Below, in pieces: positions 22,983-36,110 of a stretch of 64,000 bases of DNA. The notes beneath the pieces were generated by a model, which did not search any database, was not told where the DNA came from, and saw only the letters and a program-made list of their open reading frames with translations. Within the stretch, counting starts at the first letter, position 1. The number at the start of each line of letters is the position of its first letter. Source of the DNA: Isoetes taiwanensis (taxonomy: Eukaryota > Streptophyta > Lycopodiopsida > Isoetales > Isoetaceae); contig JAJEKV010000169.1 of NCBI GenBank assembly GCA_021234155.1, forward strand, positions 98,000 through 161,999, read 5' to 3'. The translations under genes and the position numbers were made by a program.

Positions 22983-25900
22983 TCATGGAGTCTTAGTCAA
23001 GATTATCTCAATGGATGGAAAATTGACTGCTCTGGAAAGTGTACATCTGGAAGCTTCTGTATTCCTGCACCCAATAATAACAGTTAGAACTTTTCTGTTT
23101 CTAGACGAATAAGGCAATAAAGTCATTATGAAGAAAAATCACATGACTGGAATAGTGCCTTCTAATGGCAGTAAATGATAGCATGGCACACCAAAGAGCC
23201 ATGGAAATAGGACCATACACATTGCAAATGATAACTTAAATGAATTGAAGGGATGTAAAGAACACAAATAGAGCTTTTATGAAGTTAAAAATACTACTAA
23301 TTACATCCACATCCATTATTCAAGGGATGTGTAGAACACAAATAGAGCTGTTATGAAATACTACAAATTCCATAATTGTACTCCACATCTTTAAAACATT
23401 ATTCAATGCTGCAGAATAATAGACAGCTACTCTATATATATCTAGTCTAGTCAATGGGCACTTCAAAATTGATACTTACCACCTTGAAGTAGAAGAGCCT
23501 GTAGGACCCATGCTCCTGCAATTAGCATGTAGGACCCATGCTCCTGCAATTAGCTCCATTATAAGCTATTGATTCAAAGAGATATGTTTGAGAATAAAGA
23601 AAGGGACAGCATAGATACCCATGAGCAAATATAGAGCTTCAGATAAAAAAGTGGCTTTAAAGAAGATGGACACAATGTTCTGAAAGATCTAAAGAGCCGC
23701 TTTCCATGTCTTGCATAACTGGAAAATAACATTCTACATAAATAGTTAGACATGGAATATCAAAGCCAAGCAAATCTCAAGATGCATACCTTTCAAAGGC
23801 ATTCATATCTTGTTGTGGCTACCCATTGCATTAGCACTTCTCGGATCTTTGGGTCTTGGGTAACCTCTACACAAAAAAACTATGTCATGCAACGATTGAG
23901 TATAGATATAGAACGCTACAATTGGTTGCAGCAATTGAAAGGCATCCATGTCTTTCATTAACATGAAGTCATGATACAACATTGCATTAGGTCATAAGGC
24001 ACAAACATCTATCACTTTTATATGTGAAGAATAGAATAGAATAGAATAGAATAGTTTTTTTAACGTTCACAGAGACCAATAGGTCATGGGACCCATACAA
24101 TGGGCTAGTACAATCATTACTACTATGATTAAAAAACCCCTGCCTCGAAAGGTTTTCAAGGGAAAAACCTTTGCAGTAATGATGATACTAGACAAGCGGA
24201 GATAATGACTACTGAGGGCTTTGTAATTGCAGACGTTTATCTAGAACCTCAAGCATGTATAATGCCAAGTCATGCACAGATGGCGCTCTGAGAAGTTGTG
24301 GAAGCGTGGAATGGAATGCTAAGGTCAAAAAATGATTCCGACTATCTCAAAAAAAGCGGGGCAACTTCGTAAGAGTATGGCTTTCATCTTCAATAACTCA
24401 GAATCGGCAACGGACACATAGTCTTCGCTTCGCGGCAATTACGGCCGCTCCCATCTACCCCCTCAATCCGTAGCACTGTGGGACCCCGTGCAAATTGATG
24501 CAATAGCTACAAGCTTGTTCCTGGACAATGAAACAAGCAAATAAGCTTGGAGCCCCGGTGCCAAGGTGGGATTTATGTGTGCATGATAATGACCGGTTTT
24601 CACTTGGGCCAAAGTAATCGGCCCCGGATCTTTTGAGAAAACGACCATTGAGATATTGTTGCAAAAGCTCGGGATCGAACCGGCAAGCATCGGGCAAAGG
24701 CTCGTTGTTTACCCCAATCCGGGCAAACCATGTAGTGCAATGCTCTTTCCAACATCGTTTCAAACGCTGAGGAGATTCAGCCATGGCAAGTGCAAGAACA
24801 GGATACCTAACATCATCCATGTGGTGCACCTTGCAGATATAGTGGAGATGGCACTTCATGGCAGCATGTTGAAGAGGCCAAAAACCTGTCTCTTGTAAAA
24901 GAATAGCATAGGGCACCGTTGTTTTAACTCCGAGGCTGTAAGTGAGAAAGGACTTTTGCACCCGCTCCAAGAAGAGAAAACTACAGTATGGCAAACAAAC
25001 AGGACCATGAAGAAGTATAATGTGTATTCATGTAGTTGAAGATGGAAGGCCCATGCCATCCAAATTCCATTCTACAAAAAGTAGACATCTCCGGGTGCAT
25101 CATCTTCATGGATGCAATTCTTCATCTTTCAAAGCAGAATCATGGCTAGCTGCCTCAAAATCAAGCATATCTGACATGGAGATATGGCCAGTTGAAACAA
25201 AGTTAAAGTTGCTTTAGGATGCTACAGTATACGGGATATACATATTTATATTCATTTTGCCTGACCTAGCAATCACTGTTTGCATGCATGTATCCTAATG
25301 AGCAGAGACATAATTTTCTAACCTTTGGCACCTATTCAAAAATTCTTTTTACAGAAGCAATAAGAGGCTGAACACGATGTAAACACCCATAGCTGCTTGT
25401 CACTGCCAATAACCAACAAAAAATTGTCAACCAAAAATATAAAAAATCAGAGTTATAATCCAGAGTTACCTATTTGAATGATCTTTGAAGAAGAACAACT
25501 TCAGAATCAAAGAACAGACACATAGATTCGGTTAACCTGGAAATAAAGAACATACAGCCAACTTAAAAAACAGTCCAGCAAAAAGCTGAGAAGGGCATAA
25601 CGCATAATTCACATGCATGCAAACTACACAAATATAAAAGAAAAATGCACAAACAAAATACCCTAGCCTATCTACATGTCCTATGCAGTAATACTGGGAA
25701 TCTATAACAGAAAATGAATCTTGTGATTCATTATCGTATTCAAATATCGAAGCGAATATTCACTTATATCTGGAATCTGTAGAGGGAAATCATAATGCAT
25801 TTTAATGTATAAGAGCAAGAGCTCTAGGCATAATATTCTGAAATCAGAACAAAGACAAATCCTACTGCATAAATACACCATAAAGTAAACGAAATTCAGA

Positions 25901-26011
25901 GCTCATAAATTAAAGCACAAAACAAAGAAACAAATGAGAGAAATCTAAACAGCTAGAAAAGAAGCAAATCTGCAGTTGTTACTTACCATGTGCATCAAAG
26001 GCAACTTAGCT
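22983..26011 (-). pseudogene. Possible exon pieces of an unrecognised intron-containing gene
   Basis: On the minus strand several short open segments are bounded by good acceptor and donor signals: 26011-25987 (AG..GTAAGT), 25498-25470, 23866-23790 (reads VTQDPKIREVLMQWVATTR) and 23515-23480 (donor GTAAGT). The last, 23064-22983, ends in a stop after about 26 codons. An open segment near 25205-25110 (SMSDMLDFEAASHDSALKDEE) also looks protein-like. I cannot match these to a family or make them join in one frame. The LINE at 24027-25020 sits inside the region. They may be a broken gene or chance. Confidence 0.2.
24027..25020 (-). mobile_element. 5'-truncated LINE fragment with (ATTCT)n tail
   Basis: A 179-residue open frame on the minus strand (24994-24455) reads VQKSFLTYSLGVKTTVPYA and TGFWPLQ, the segment just after the reverse transcriptase in the LINEs at 37140-37210 and 63480-63600. 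It then runs through decayed zinc-binding-type sequence to a 3' end TATTGGTCTCTGTGAACGTTAAAA, the counterpart of TTGGTCTCCGTGGACGATAAAA at 1807. A (TATTC)n tail follows (24055-24027 read on this strand). The 5' end falls near 25020, where the open frame loses similarity. It is not capable of moving. Confidence 0.85.
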
Positions 26012-28762
26012 CTGCAATATAACTTGGAGCAGCAGGAATCCAGTCTTTGGAGTGTTCAATTTGTTGGCCACCTCTTGGTTCCACCCAAACAGTGTATCAA
26101 ATAGCATGCAACCACATTCTTCTTCAATTTAATGGCCTCTAAATGCAGCAACAACGAAGATAAAAATTATCTAAAGCAATAGTACCATACAAAAGACTTT
26201 GGAAAAGAAACAACACCTGGCTGGGCAACATCCACTGTTGCCACAGGGCTTGGCAAATTAAAATGTCACTTTTCATGCTCAAGCTCTTATGTAATGCAAA
26301 CAGCTTGGCCAAGAACATTTGAGCAACGCAATAGCTATATCCAATGCCCTACAAAAACTCAGAATGTCAGAGCACAATAAAGGTCAACTTAAAAGAATAA
26401 CTATAGAATGCATATTTATTATCAAAAGTGAATGTGAGAAGACCTTTGAGTCCTCTGCAGTTGCTAAGAAGAGCCTCCAGAAACATCTAATGAATGCTTA
26501 CATCTATTATCTGCTCCAAACCATCTGGCTATTCCTGCACACAACCAAAGGGGTTTTAGAGCATTTCAAGCCATGGCAGACTCATAAATTCTGGCATTCA
26601 TTACACATCTAAATGTATCCATAAGTTTACCAATTATACGCCCTTAAATCCTGCATCTGCATGTGTAAACAATATGCAGGTGGTTACGTAACTTCGTCCT
26701 CTCAGATGCAACCCGGCACCTCCAACATTAGATTTTGCCAAGAACAAAACAATCTATTGCGAAAAAAAACTTGTTGTAGAAAGGATCAAAGCTTCCACCG
26801 ACACTTTTGAAGTGCATCCTCATCAGTAACCGTGGTAGGCATGCTGAGGATAAGCCATCCAAAGGTAAACCCAGGGAAAGTGAAGGATAACGTTCTCCAC
26901 GTCGTTCATCGTGGCATATGCATGCCGGATTGAAAGGATCGAAATCAGAAAGGGGAAAAATTGAAACCCCAAATCAAGGCTAAGGAAATTTTCCCAATTT
27001 TTGGCAAATCAGAATTGTTTTTCGGTCGCCAAAACCCTCGAAACCTTAGGAAATCAAATTAAGGGTAATTCCAAAAACTTTTCGGAACCCCGGAAAAACC
27101 AGATTTAAATAATAGGGTAAATTAAAAATAAAGGGTTGGACCTCAAAACCACAAATTATTAGATAAAATAAACGTGATGTGCTACTTGCAGACTAATAGA
27201 AGAGATGGCAACAAATGGAAGGGAGTGTATCACAACATGAATAGGGGTCTATAAGGCCTTGTCTTAATTTTGAGACTCTTTAAGTATGTTAACTATGTTC
27301 GCTACCTTACTAGTTTGAATTGTGTCCGTTTGAGATTGTGTGAGAGACTCCCAGTGCGAAAAATATAGCTTTGCGCATGACAAAAGTGTGTAAACGGGCT
27401 TATGTAAGCTGTTCAAGCACAAAACAACAACTTTGCATATGAGGACCCTAGCAAATATCTAGAAGGTGCAATTAGTTGAAATTGTTGTTGATAATAGTCT
27501 AAAAAGCTCAATCTTGTTCACAATTTATTTCGAGGTTAAGATGATGATATGCACTATGCTGCCACTTTATTCAAAGTTCCAAGTCCGTTCAATTGATGCC
27601 CAAATTTAGAGGACATAAATAATCCACGATATATTCTTTGAGATAGTTGAAAAAATGTTGCATTTCCTACCTATGTTTTTATAGAATTTAATTCTAAACA
27701 AACATCCAATAGATCAAGCATATACCATTGGCCTTGGACTGCATTTGATTGTATGTTTCAAAAGTGTAAGATTAAATCTATCGTCTAACATGTTGCATCA
27801 ATTGGCTCTTTTAGAAAAGATGTACCGACCACACTAGTAGATAGGAGCATTACTTGTGCTATATCGATTAGCCTATTATCTCACTTATCCAACCACAAAC
27901 GAGTTGTCTCAAAGGTTGAGGGAATTTTAAACATGAAGCAAAATTAAAATATCGCGCTTTTAACCCTGAAGTTTAATTGATGTGGACCTGGATGATGGAG
28001 CAAGAAATACGAAGCGAAGCATATATATTGAAACTAATATTTAATTCCCATTGCAGTGCACATACATGTATTATCCTATTTTCTAAAAGCACAAACATGA
28101 CTAGCTCCAATGTTGAGGCAATATATTCAGTGGCATTATATTCCTTAAGAATGTCTATACCTGATGTATCAGCTTGACCCGAACAATCCACAAAAGAATT
28201 AATGACCTCCCGAGATAGCTACCATAGACTGATCAGGATCAGTTAACAAATTTAAACCACTGTAACTCATGCTGAAGGTGCTCCTATGCATGTTTGGATG
28301 CAACGCACTTTTGCATTTATGTTTTGTTGGGTCATTTGGTAAAACAAAAAATAACTAACTTCTTTTGAGATCAAACTTAGTTATAACTCTTTCGTTTAGC
28401 CAACTCTACATTTTGTCGTTATATAAGGTCTAGAATTCCATTATGTACCTAGAAAAAAAAAAGCTATAATATACCTTGAGCTGGATATATTGAACATGGC
28501 TTCTATAGAATATGCTCTACCATTTTTGGAGCCTGCCAAAATACCTACACTAGCTGCTTCTAGAATTGGTACAGTTTCTTTGTTTTTTTTCAATAAAGTT
28601 AATTCAAAAGTTCAAAATAAAACTCAAAGGCATGCTATTGTAGGCCAAGATAAATATATCCAAATTTAATACTTATTGTTTATTGTGGCTTTATACAAGT
28701 ATCCAGTACCCAGTGTTGGTATTTTTTTAGTACTTTTGTGGTTCCTTATTAGTACTTTTGTG
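26012..28762. other. AT-rich non-coding stretch
   Basis: I see no gene, LTR or hairpin that I can support. The open frames at 26319-26612 and 27977-28177 have no recognisable product. The block may be old retroelement sequence upstream of the chromovirus relic at 28763. Confidence 0.4.
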
Positions 28763-30844
28763 GTAAGAATGTGCATTGACTGCCGCCAATTACACAAGCA
28801 TAGCATCAAAATAGTTGTGCTTACCAAGGGCATATAATCTAATCAACCAGCTACAAGAAGCTAAGTACATTTTCAAGATTGATCTCCAGTCATGTTATAC
28901 CAGATAAGGATAAACGAGGAAGACGCCTATAAGGCAGTCTTTAGAATGAGATATGGCCATTATGACTTTACTATTATGCCTTTTGAATTGATCAATGCTC
29001 CCTCCACATTCATGAGACTCATGAATGATGTCTTCCGCATCATCTTCTTTGATGACATACATATTTACAACAAGACATTGGAGGAGCATGAACGCCATCT
29101 TCGATTGGCTCTGCAAAAATTGCGACGCCATAAGCTTTTTGCTAAGTTTTCCAAGTGCAAAATTGCGATCTTACAAAGCATGAGAAGGTAAAGGATTGGG
29201 CCACCCTTAAGGATTTGGCGGCATTATCTTCAGCAAACTCTTCCGAATGGTCCTGAATTGAAGCAAGTGTGGCGAAGCTTGTCCAAGGAGGCCAGAACAG
29301 ATAAGTAACGTGATACTTTTAGGCATTACAAGAACAAAGGTAATCTTCTCTATTACAAGAATAAATTATGTGTATGAGATATCTCATATGTCAAAAAGCT
29401 TATTCTCCATGATACACATAATAGTCCAATCGCCGGACATGCAGGGTTCGTGAAGATTAATTATAAGATACGGTCTAGTTACTTTTGGCCCGGCATGGAA
29501 AACCATATTGCAAGGTACATTAAGCTGTGTCAATTGGGTCAGCAAACTAAAGTCGAGCAATTATATATTCCAGGAGAGCTTGAACCTTTGGAAGTTCCCA
29601 TTGCCAAGTGGGAAATCATCACCATGGATTTCATAGTTATCCTTCCATGAACCTTAAGGGAATATGATGCTTGATGGTGATGGTGGATAAGCCCTCTAAA
29701 ATGGCACACTTTTTGCCATGTCGAACCACCGACACTGCATTGGACACTACATACCTTTTCACAAAGGAAATCTTCTGCATTCATGGTACGCAGACGGATG
29801 GACAGACTGAATGCACCTATCGAATCATTGAGGATATGCTATGTAATTATGTCTGGAATAAGCAATCCAGGTGGGCAAACTATATGCATTTGGTAGAGTT
29901 TGCCTACAATAGTGCCAAGCAGCAGTCCTCGAAGATGTCTCCATTCATGATAAACTATAGTTATCAATGTTCAACTCCAGACACGTGGCACAACATTATA
30001 TCAAGAGTTGAAGTTTCTCAATAGTTGCTCACTGATATGCAGGCCCTCCTAGAGGAGGCGCATGAGTAATTGTTGGCCGCCAGAAGCAGACATAAGAGCA
30101 TAGCAGATAAATATCGAACGCAACAAAAACTTCAAGTAGAGAATTACGCATGGTTAAACATCAAAGTCAAACAAGCCAAGCTCAATATTAGGAATTCCAA
30201 GAAGCTGGCAACTCGATGGGCGGGACCCTTTGAGATCATCCAGCATGTAGGTACACAGACCTATAGGCTAAATCTTCCCGCACATCTTAAGGTTCATAAC
30301 TTTCATATAAGCCTTTTGAAGAAGCATACACCTGATCCTGATGAAATCCTAGGTTCACCAATGCTTTTGGAAATGACCGATGAGCAATTAGAAATTGTCC
30401 CAAAAGCTCTTCTCGATCGGGTGTATAAGCAGACAAGGAGGACTAAAATCTTGCAGTACTTGGTTAAGTGGAAGCACTTGCCACCAAAAGATGCAACACG
30501 GGTCCTCAAAATGCATCTTAGGGATAAGCATATAGGCATGATAGGCTACATTTGTCTACAACCATAATGGGAATAATGCCATTCTTTACGACGAGATGAA
30601 TAGCAAACCCTAGGCATGTTAGGAATTCCCTTTTCAAAGTTCATAGTGGTGGTCCCTTTAACAATACTTATATTAGTGTGACTCTGCAGGCCAGTAGCAG
30701 TTGGCATCATGCCTGTGGGTTTCACAGGGACCATTAAGAACCTATGACTCTTGTTTTGTATATGTTCTGAGTTTGGAGTGCCTTGTATTCTTTGTATGAC
30801 TACGGTAAGAAACAATGATCATATATGATCACTATATGTCTTTT
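28763..30844 (+). pseudogene. Old Ty3/gypsy chromovirus pol relic
   Basis: Reverse-transcriptase pieces start near 28770 (RMCIDCRQ) and continue at 28892-29191 with YQIRI, AFRMRYGHYDF, INAPSTFMRLMNDVF and the catalytic FFDDI. The rest of RT and RNase H is missing or scrambled. Integrase follows: SYFWPGME near 29470 and WEIITMDFI near 29610-29640. Then come EFAYNSA near 29900 and a C-terminal segment at 30070-30567 that ends in a chromodomain-like LQYLVKWKHLPPKDAT. Frame changes and stops show it is dead. The gypsy element at 30850 interrupts it; its 3' end probably resumes at 38715-38799. Confidence 0.85.
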
Positions 30845-30849
30845 ATTAC
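30845..30849. repeat. Target-site duplication ATTAC (left)
   Basis: ATTAC directly before the left LTR is repeated directly after the right LTR at 38715-38719. Confidence 0.92.
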
Positions 30850-31446
30850 TGTTACGGCTCAATGCCGGCTCGGGGGAGAGGCTCTGGCATAACGCAACGG
30901 GGAAATAATATTTCAATGGTTAGCAATGAATTGTTAGGGGTAATTCACAACATGACATTTGATATTAGATAGGTATATTATTTACGTCAAGGTTCAATGG
31001 TTCAATATTTAAAGATATTATGGGTGTGGCTGATAACGGGTCGCGGACCCTTCAGCTGGATCAGACCAACAAAAAGGTCTCAGAGCTTAACGAAGGCTCC
31101 CGGATCTAAGGAAAAAGGCCAAACCGGCCATGCTAAAGGCCAAATCTATGATATTATTAGCCGAAACTAGGATATTTCTGTTAATCCACCTTTCTATCAG
31201 ATATTTATGGCCAGAAAAGGGAAATCCGGAAATAGTCTATCTTTCCTATAAAAGTAACTGACTTCCTTCTTTTAAAGGAGAGATCCGGCCGCTTGCTTAG
31301 AGAGTTTTCCTGTCTGTCACATTCTATATTGGATTAGTTAGGCTCTTGTGTCTGAAATCTCGTTTTCAATTGTAGAGGCAAGATAACGGATTCTTGCAGA
31401 TTGCTTGAGCCCGGTTTGAATTGGTTATACTTCCTTCATTGTATCA
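30850..31446 (+). repeat. Left LTR of gypsy element (597 bp)
   Basis: It begins TGTTACGGC and ends TTGTATCA. A TATA box (TATAAAA) lies at 31247-31253. Compared with the right LTR it keeps a 43-bp segment between two CTATC copies, but lacks about 55 bp near its 3' end (after GAGCCCGGTT). Confidence 0.95.
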
Positions 31447-31449
31447 ATT

Positions 31450-31462
31450 TGGTATCAGAGCC
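31450..31462 (+). other. Primer-binding site, methionine-initiator tRNA type
   Basis: TGGTATCAGAGCC lies three bases after the left LTR. This is the classic initiator-methionine tRNA primer site of plant LTR retrotransposons. Confidence 0.92.
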
Positions 31463-31492
31463 AGGTCCGCTCTTGAACCTGTGACTGTGACG

Positions 31493-32964
31493 ATGGCACA
31501 CCGTTACAATATCCCTGAAGAGCGATACCAATAGGCCTTAAGAACTGCAGATTTTATTGCTACTCAGATAGCGCTGCCACAGCCTACATCCCCAGAAGAT
31601 TATCAGAACAAATTAGAGCAGATTGCTCTACTCTATGGCTTCCTTCCCAGTAATGCCCAGCCACCTCCATTACCTAGAGATCCTTTACTGGCGAAGTGTC
31701 TGTCAAGCCCATGCAAGTAATAAGTTTCCTGGGGATATGGGAAAAGTTCTTTGAGAGGGTTAACGCAACCGAGCAAGAGAAACTGCAAGCCATGGATACC
31801 TATTTAGATGAACAAGCTCAAGTTTGGTGGCAAGGTCGCAGATTGATGCAACCTGAAGTTAATTCATGGGCAGTTTTTCGTAGTGCATTTGAAGCCCATT
31901 ACCTGCCTGCAAACTATTACAGGATATTGCAAAAAAAAAGGGACCTTGTTAAGCAGGATGAAGGTGAAACAGTGTCCGAATATTACATGAAATTTAGTCA
32001 TCTAGGTTCACAAGTTAGGAACTTGGGTGAACACGAACTCTTAAGGAAGTTCGTGAATGGGTTGAGGGAGGATATATTTGCAGAGTTAGATCTTATTGAA
32101 CCAATTAACATGGAAGATGCAATTAAGAAAGCAGGAGCTGCAGAAAGAAAGTTAAACTCCAAGGCTCGTAAGTTAGTTATATGGGAAGGAGCGCCTTCTC
32201 GTGAACAAAAAAGACCAAAGCGTGAAAATTTTGAAAATAGAAGAGATAAGAAAAATAAAAGGGGTCGTGAAGAGCGTAAGACCAGGTTTAACGGGAGAAA
32301 TGGAAAACGCTCTAATAACGGACAGAAGTCCAAACAGGAACAGAGTAAAGGGCCAAAGACTGGATGTTATAATTGTGGGGGTCCACATTATCAATCCAAC
32401 TGCCCGAAGAATACAGCCCCGGCAGATAAAAATACAAAGAAAGTGCAGTTTAAAGAGCCGCCGCCTAAGGAAAGGCAAGTTGCTCAATCTCACCATGTGG
32501 AAGATAGACCCGAAACTTCCAGGGAAGGAGAGGAAAGAAATAAAGGAAAGCTTGCAGCCATTGAGCAGGAAAAAGGGAGACTGCAAATTGCATACCTAAA
32601 GAATTTGTCAGAAGACGATACAGGGTCTTCAGAAGCATGGCTGTTTAAAATGAAAGGTTCAGTAAAAGGTCAAGATGTGACTGTTTTACTTGATGATGGT
32701 TCAACACATGATTTTATCTCGCAGGACTTGGTGTATAAATTAGGATTACCTATCTGTGATTTGCAAACAAAAATCACTGTGGTGCAGGGTTTGAAAGGTC
32801 CTAGGAACCAGTGTGATAAATATGTAGTAGCTCTCATCCAAATAGGGCAGTATTTTGAAGAAAGAGTTTTGATTATGGCCCCTCTAGGAACTATGGATGT
32901 GATATTAGGAATTGGAGGCGAGAACAATATGATGTCCGATCTAATTACAGGGAAAAGACAGTAA
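31493..32964 (+). pseudogene. gypsy gag and protease region, broken
   Basis: The likely gag start is the ATG at 31493, but this frame meets a TAG at 31532, and a frame change is needed near 31690 to reach the long 422-residue frame (31696-32964). That frame has the capsid-like domain (residues about 10-150, with QVWWQGR and LRKFVNGLRED), a basic linker, one CCHC zinc knuckle (CYNCGGPHYQSNC, about residue 224) and a protease-like domain from about 310. The catalytic D-S/T-G triad reads DDG (LLDDGSTHDF), a change expected to impair cleavage. The frame stops in a basic tail before RT. Products would be structural particle proteins; this copy is inactive. Confidence 0.9.
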
Positions 32965-33307
32965 CTATAATGGTTGAAGGGCAACCTTTGAAGTTGTGTA
33001 CAGATTCCACATCTCAAGCTGAACCCCTACTGACATACTCAAAACTAAGAAGTTAATACTGTATTTAAGCTGAATCATACTTTATTTACTTGAGAAACTC
33101 GACCCTCCATCACAGTACCTTTGGGTTGTGCAGTTTTTACGAGACAATTCGACGATCTCTTCAAAGATGAGGAAACTTTAGATCTACCTCCCCATCGTCC
33201 AGAGGATCATGCTATACAGTTGCAAGAAAACGCTAAACCTCCAAACAGAGCCTTTATAGAGTCCGCCATTTTGAGAAATTAGAGCTTGAGAAACAGATAT
33301 AGCGTAG

Positions 33308-35973
33308 ATGTTAGAACGACGACTAATCACAATGCCAAGTTGTTCCCCTTTTGGCGCACCTGTTATTCTTATCAAAAAGAAAGATAAGGGATATAGAATG
33401 TGTGTGGATTATAGAGCTCTTAATAAGTTGACTATTAAGGATAAATTCCCAGTGCCCGGAGCAGATGACCTATTTGATGAATTACGAGATGCTTGCATAT
33501 TTAGCAAAATTGATTTGAAATCAGGATATCATCAAATCCGAATAAAGGAAGGAGACATTGATAAAATGGCATTCAGAACAACTTTTGGTCACTATGAGTT
33601 TCGTGTAATGCCTTTTGGTCTGACCAATGCTCCGGCAACTTTCTGTCGACTTATGGGAATAGTTCTAGCACATGTCTTAGGGAAAAGTGTTGTAGTCTTC
33701 TTTGACGATATACTTATATATAGTAGGACTATTGAGGAACATAAGCAACACCTTCAACAGCTTTTTGACCTTCTGAGGCAAAATAAGTTGTTTGTTAATG
33801 AGTCCAAAAGCAGGTTCTTTATGCAAGAAGTTGGATATTTAGGTCATATCATATCCAAAGAAGGCATACGGATGGATCCCGAAAAGATTAGGGTTATTAT
33901 TGATTGGCCACGGCCTGAAAACCTCAAGGACTTACGATCTTTTGTGCAGTTGTGCAGTTACTATCGAAGATTTGTACAGGATTTTGCAAAAATAACCCTT
34001 CCTCTTAGCAGGTTTTTAAAGAAAGATACCCCCTTTGTTTGGAATCCGGAAGCCGAGAAAGCTTTCCGAATTCTGAAAGAGAACATGGCAACTGAGCCGG
34101 TATTAGTGCTACCTGATTGGAATAAGCCTTTTACAGTTTGTTCGGATGCAAGTGGAAATGCTATTGGTGCAGTATTGATGCAAGATGGACATCCATTAGC
34201 TTATGTCAGCCGAATGCTCAAACCATTAGAGCAAAAGTATAGCACTTATGAAAAGGAATTGATTGCCTTAGTTCATGCACTCAAGAAATGGAGACATTAT
34301 CTTATGGGATCTAAGTTTATAGCTCGCTTTGATCAGCAAAGTTTGAAACATATACAAACGCAGGATATTATCAATGCGCGGCAATTAAAGCTCATTGACA
34401 CTATAAAGGATTTTGAAGGGATGCAGCTTGAATATAAGCCTGGAAAGGAGAACCAGGTTGCAGATGCATTAAGTCGGATAAGTATTCAAGCTATATCTGT
34501 AGCAGAATTTGTTGATTTGGAACCTATGAAAGAAGAATATGTGAATGACCCCTCCTTTGCTACTCCGTACGCACAGGTACAAAAAGATGGAAGAGATCCT
34601 TTGTCAAAGTATAAAATCCATAATGGATTACTATTCTATCGAAATCGTACTTGTGTTACACAAGCATACAGGTTGAAGGTTATACAGGAATGTCATGAAC
34701 CTCCATACTCTGGTCATAGAGGAATTCAAGCTACTTTGGCAACCGTTAAACGACGTTTCTTTTGGCCAAAGCTTGAAAGAGATGTAAGAAAATATGTCGA
34801 AGCATGTCTTATTTGTCAACAAACAAAAGCTTCTACTGGTAAGCCTGCCGGATTAGTACAGCCTTTGCCTACTCCAGAAAAACCATGGAAGCATATCACC
34901 ATGGATTTTATTCAAGGGCTACCAAAGACTCTTCACAAGAATGATCAAATTTGGACGATGGTAGACAAAGTTGTCTAAACAGCTCATTTTATTCCTTGTA
35001 AATCTAGCATGATCGCCCGCAAGCAAAGCAAGATTTTCTTGAAGGAAATATTTAAGGTCCATGGGATGCCGATGCAATCATAACAGATAGGGATCCCTAT
35101 TCACGTAGCAAATTTTGGGGGTGGACTTATGAAAACTTAGGCACGACCTTAAAGTTTTCCATCGCATATCATCCCCAAACGGATGGTCGGGCCCGAGGTT
35201 GTTAATCCAGTTATTGAAGATATGCTGAGATCTTATGTTGCTGAAAGGAAAAGCCAGTGGGAAGAATATCTTTATCTATTGGAGTTTGCCTATAATAACA
35301 CGGTGCACTCAGTTACCCAAAGAACTCCTTTTGAAGTAGTATATAGATATTCTTTGGAATCTCCAATTGCGAAATTAGGTGGAGAAGTACCTGCTTCCGA
35401 TGAAGCCACTCTGAGACTTTGGCGAGATATCTTGCGAGAGGTAAAGGCGCGAATCCGAAAAAGTCGAAATTGATGGCTTCCAAACTTGCAAAGAAACGAA
35501 AAAGGGTTGTTTACAAAAAAGATCAATGGGTTTGGATTCATCTTCCAAAGAAGCGACTACGGAAGATGGGTAATCGGTATGTAAAACTGGCCCCTAGGTA
35601 TTATGGTCCATTCCAAATTGACGACAAAGTCGGTGAGAATGCTTATCGTTTACATTTATATGGGAAATGGACTAACTTGCACCCAGTTTTTAATGTGGGA
35701 ATTCTAAAACCTTATAAGGGAAGTGAAATTTCTCCTGATATTTTGCAGAGAATGGAGCAATCGGAACCTCCCAACATTAAAGACGATGAAGAGGTGTTGG
35801 AACCGGAGAAAATATTGACACATCAAGATAAGGAGACTAGAAGTTCCTCTTATCGAAGGTATCTCGTGAAATTTAAATTTCATCCGTCCACCGATGCGGT
35901 ATGGTATTCTAAGACTCAATTAAAAGAATACAATTCCTTGGTGGAAGAATACGAAAGAACTTTGCAAGAATAA
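33308..35973 (+). pseudogene. gypsy pol: RT, RNase H, integrase, chromodomain-like tail; interrupted
   Basis: A 556-residue frame (33308-34978) holds reverse transcriptase (CVDYRALNKLT, DLKSGYHQI, PFGLTNAPATF, catalytic FFDDILIYS near residue 140), RNase H (CSDASGNAIGAVLMQ, TYEKELIALV) and the integrase zinc-binding and first catalytic segment (CLICQQ, ITMDFI). It ends at a TAA (34976). The rest of integrase is in other frames: TDRDP near 35085-35100, HPQTDG near 35170-35185, then after a one-base shift the glutamate-containing segment at 35183-35473. A further frame (35419-35973) carries the GKWTNLHPVFNVGILKPY segment and a divergent chromodomain-like end (EKILTHQ..YLVKFKFHP..AVWY). RT and RNase H active-site residues look intact, but at least three breaks inactivate pol as a whole. 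Confidence 0.92.
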
Positions 35974-36110
35974 TAAGCAAAGTTCACAGACCTTCAAACA
36001 TTATATTTGGAATTCCATATTATTATATTTGCAATTGCTTTATTTAAATACGTAAGTTGCTATGCATAGTATTATTAAGTTATTTACCAACGATTGTAAA
36101 GATGTTAAGA

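Noticed and set aside
32173-32586. Minus-strand open frame of 137 codons in the gypsy gag region
   Set aside because: It is the antisense shadow of the basic gag linker on the plus strand.
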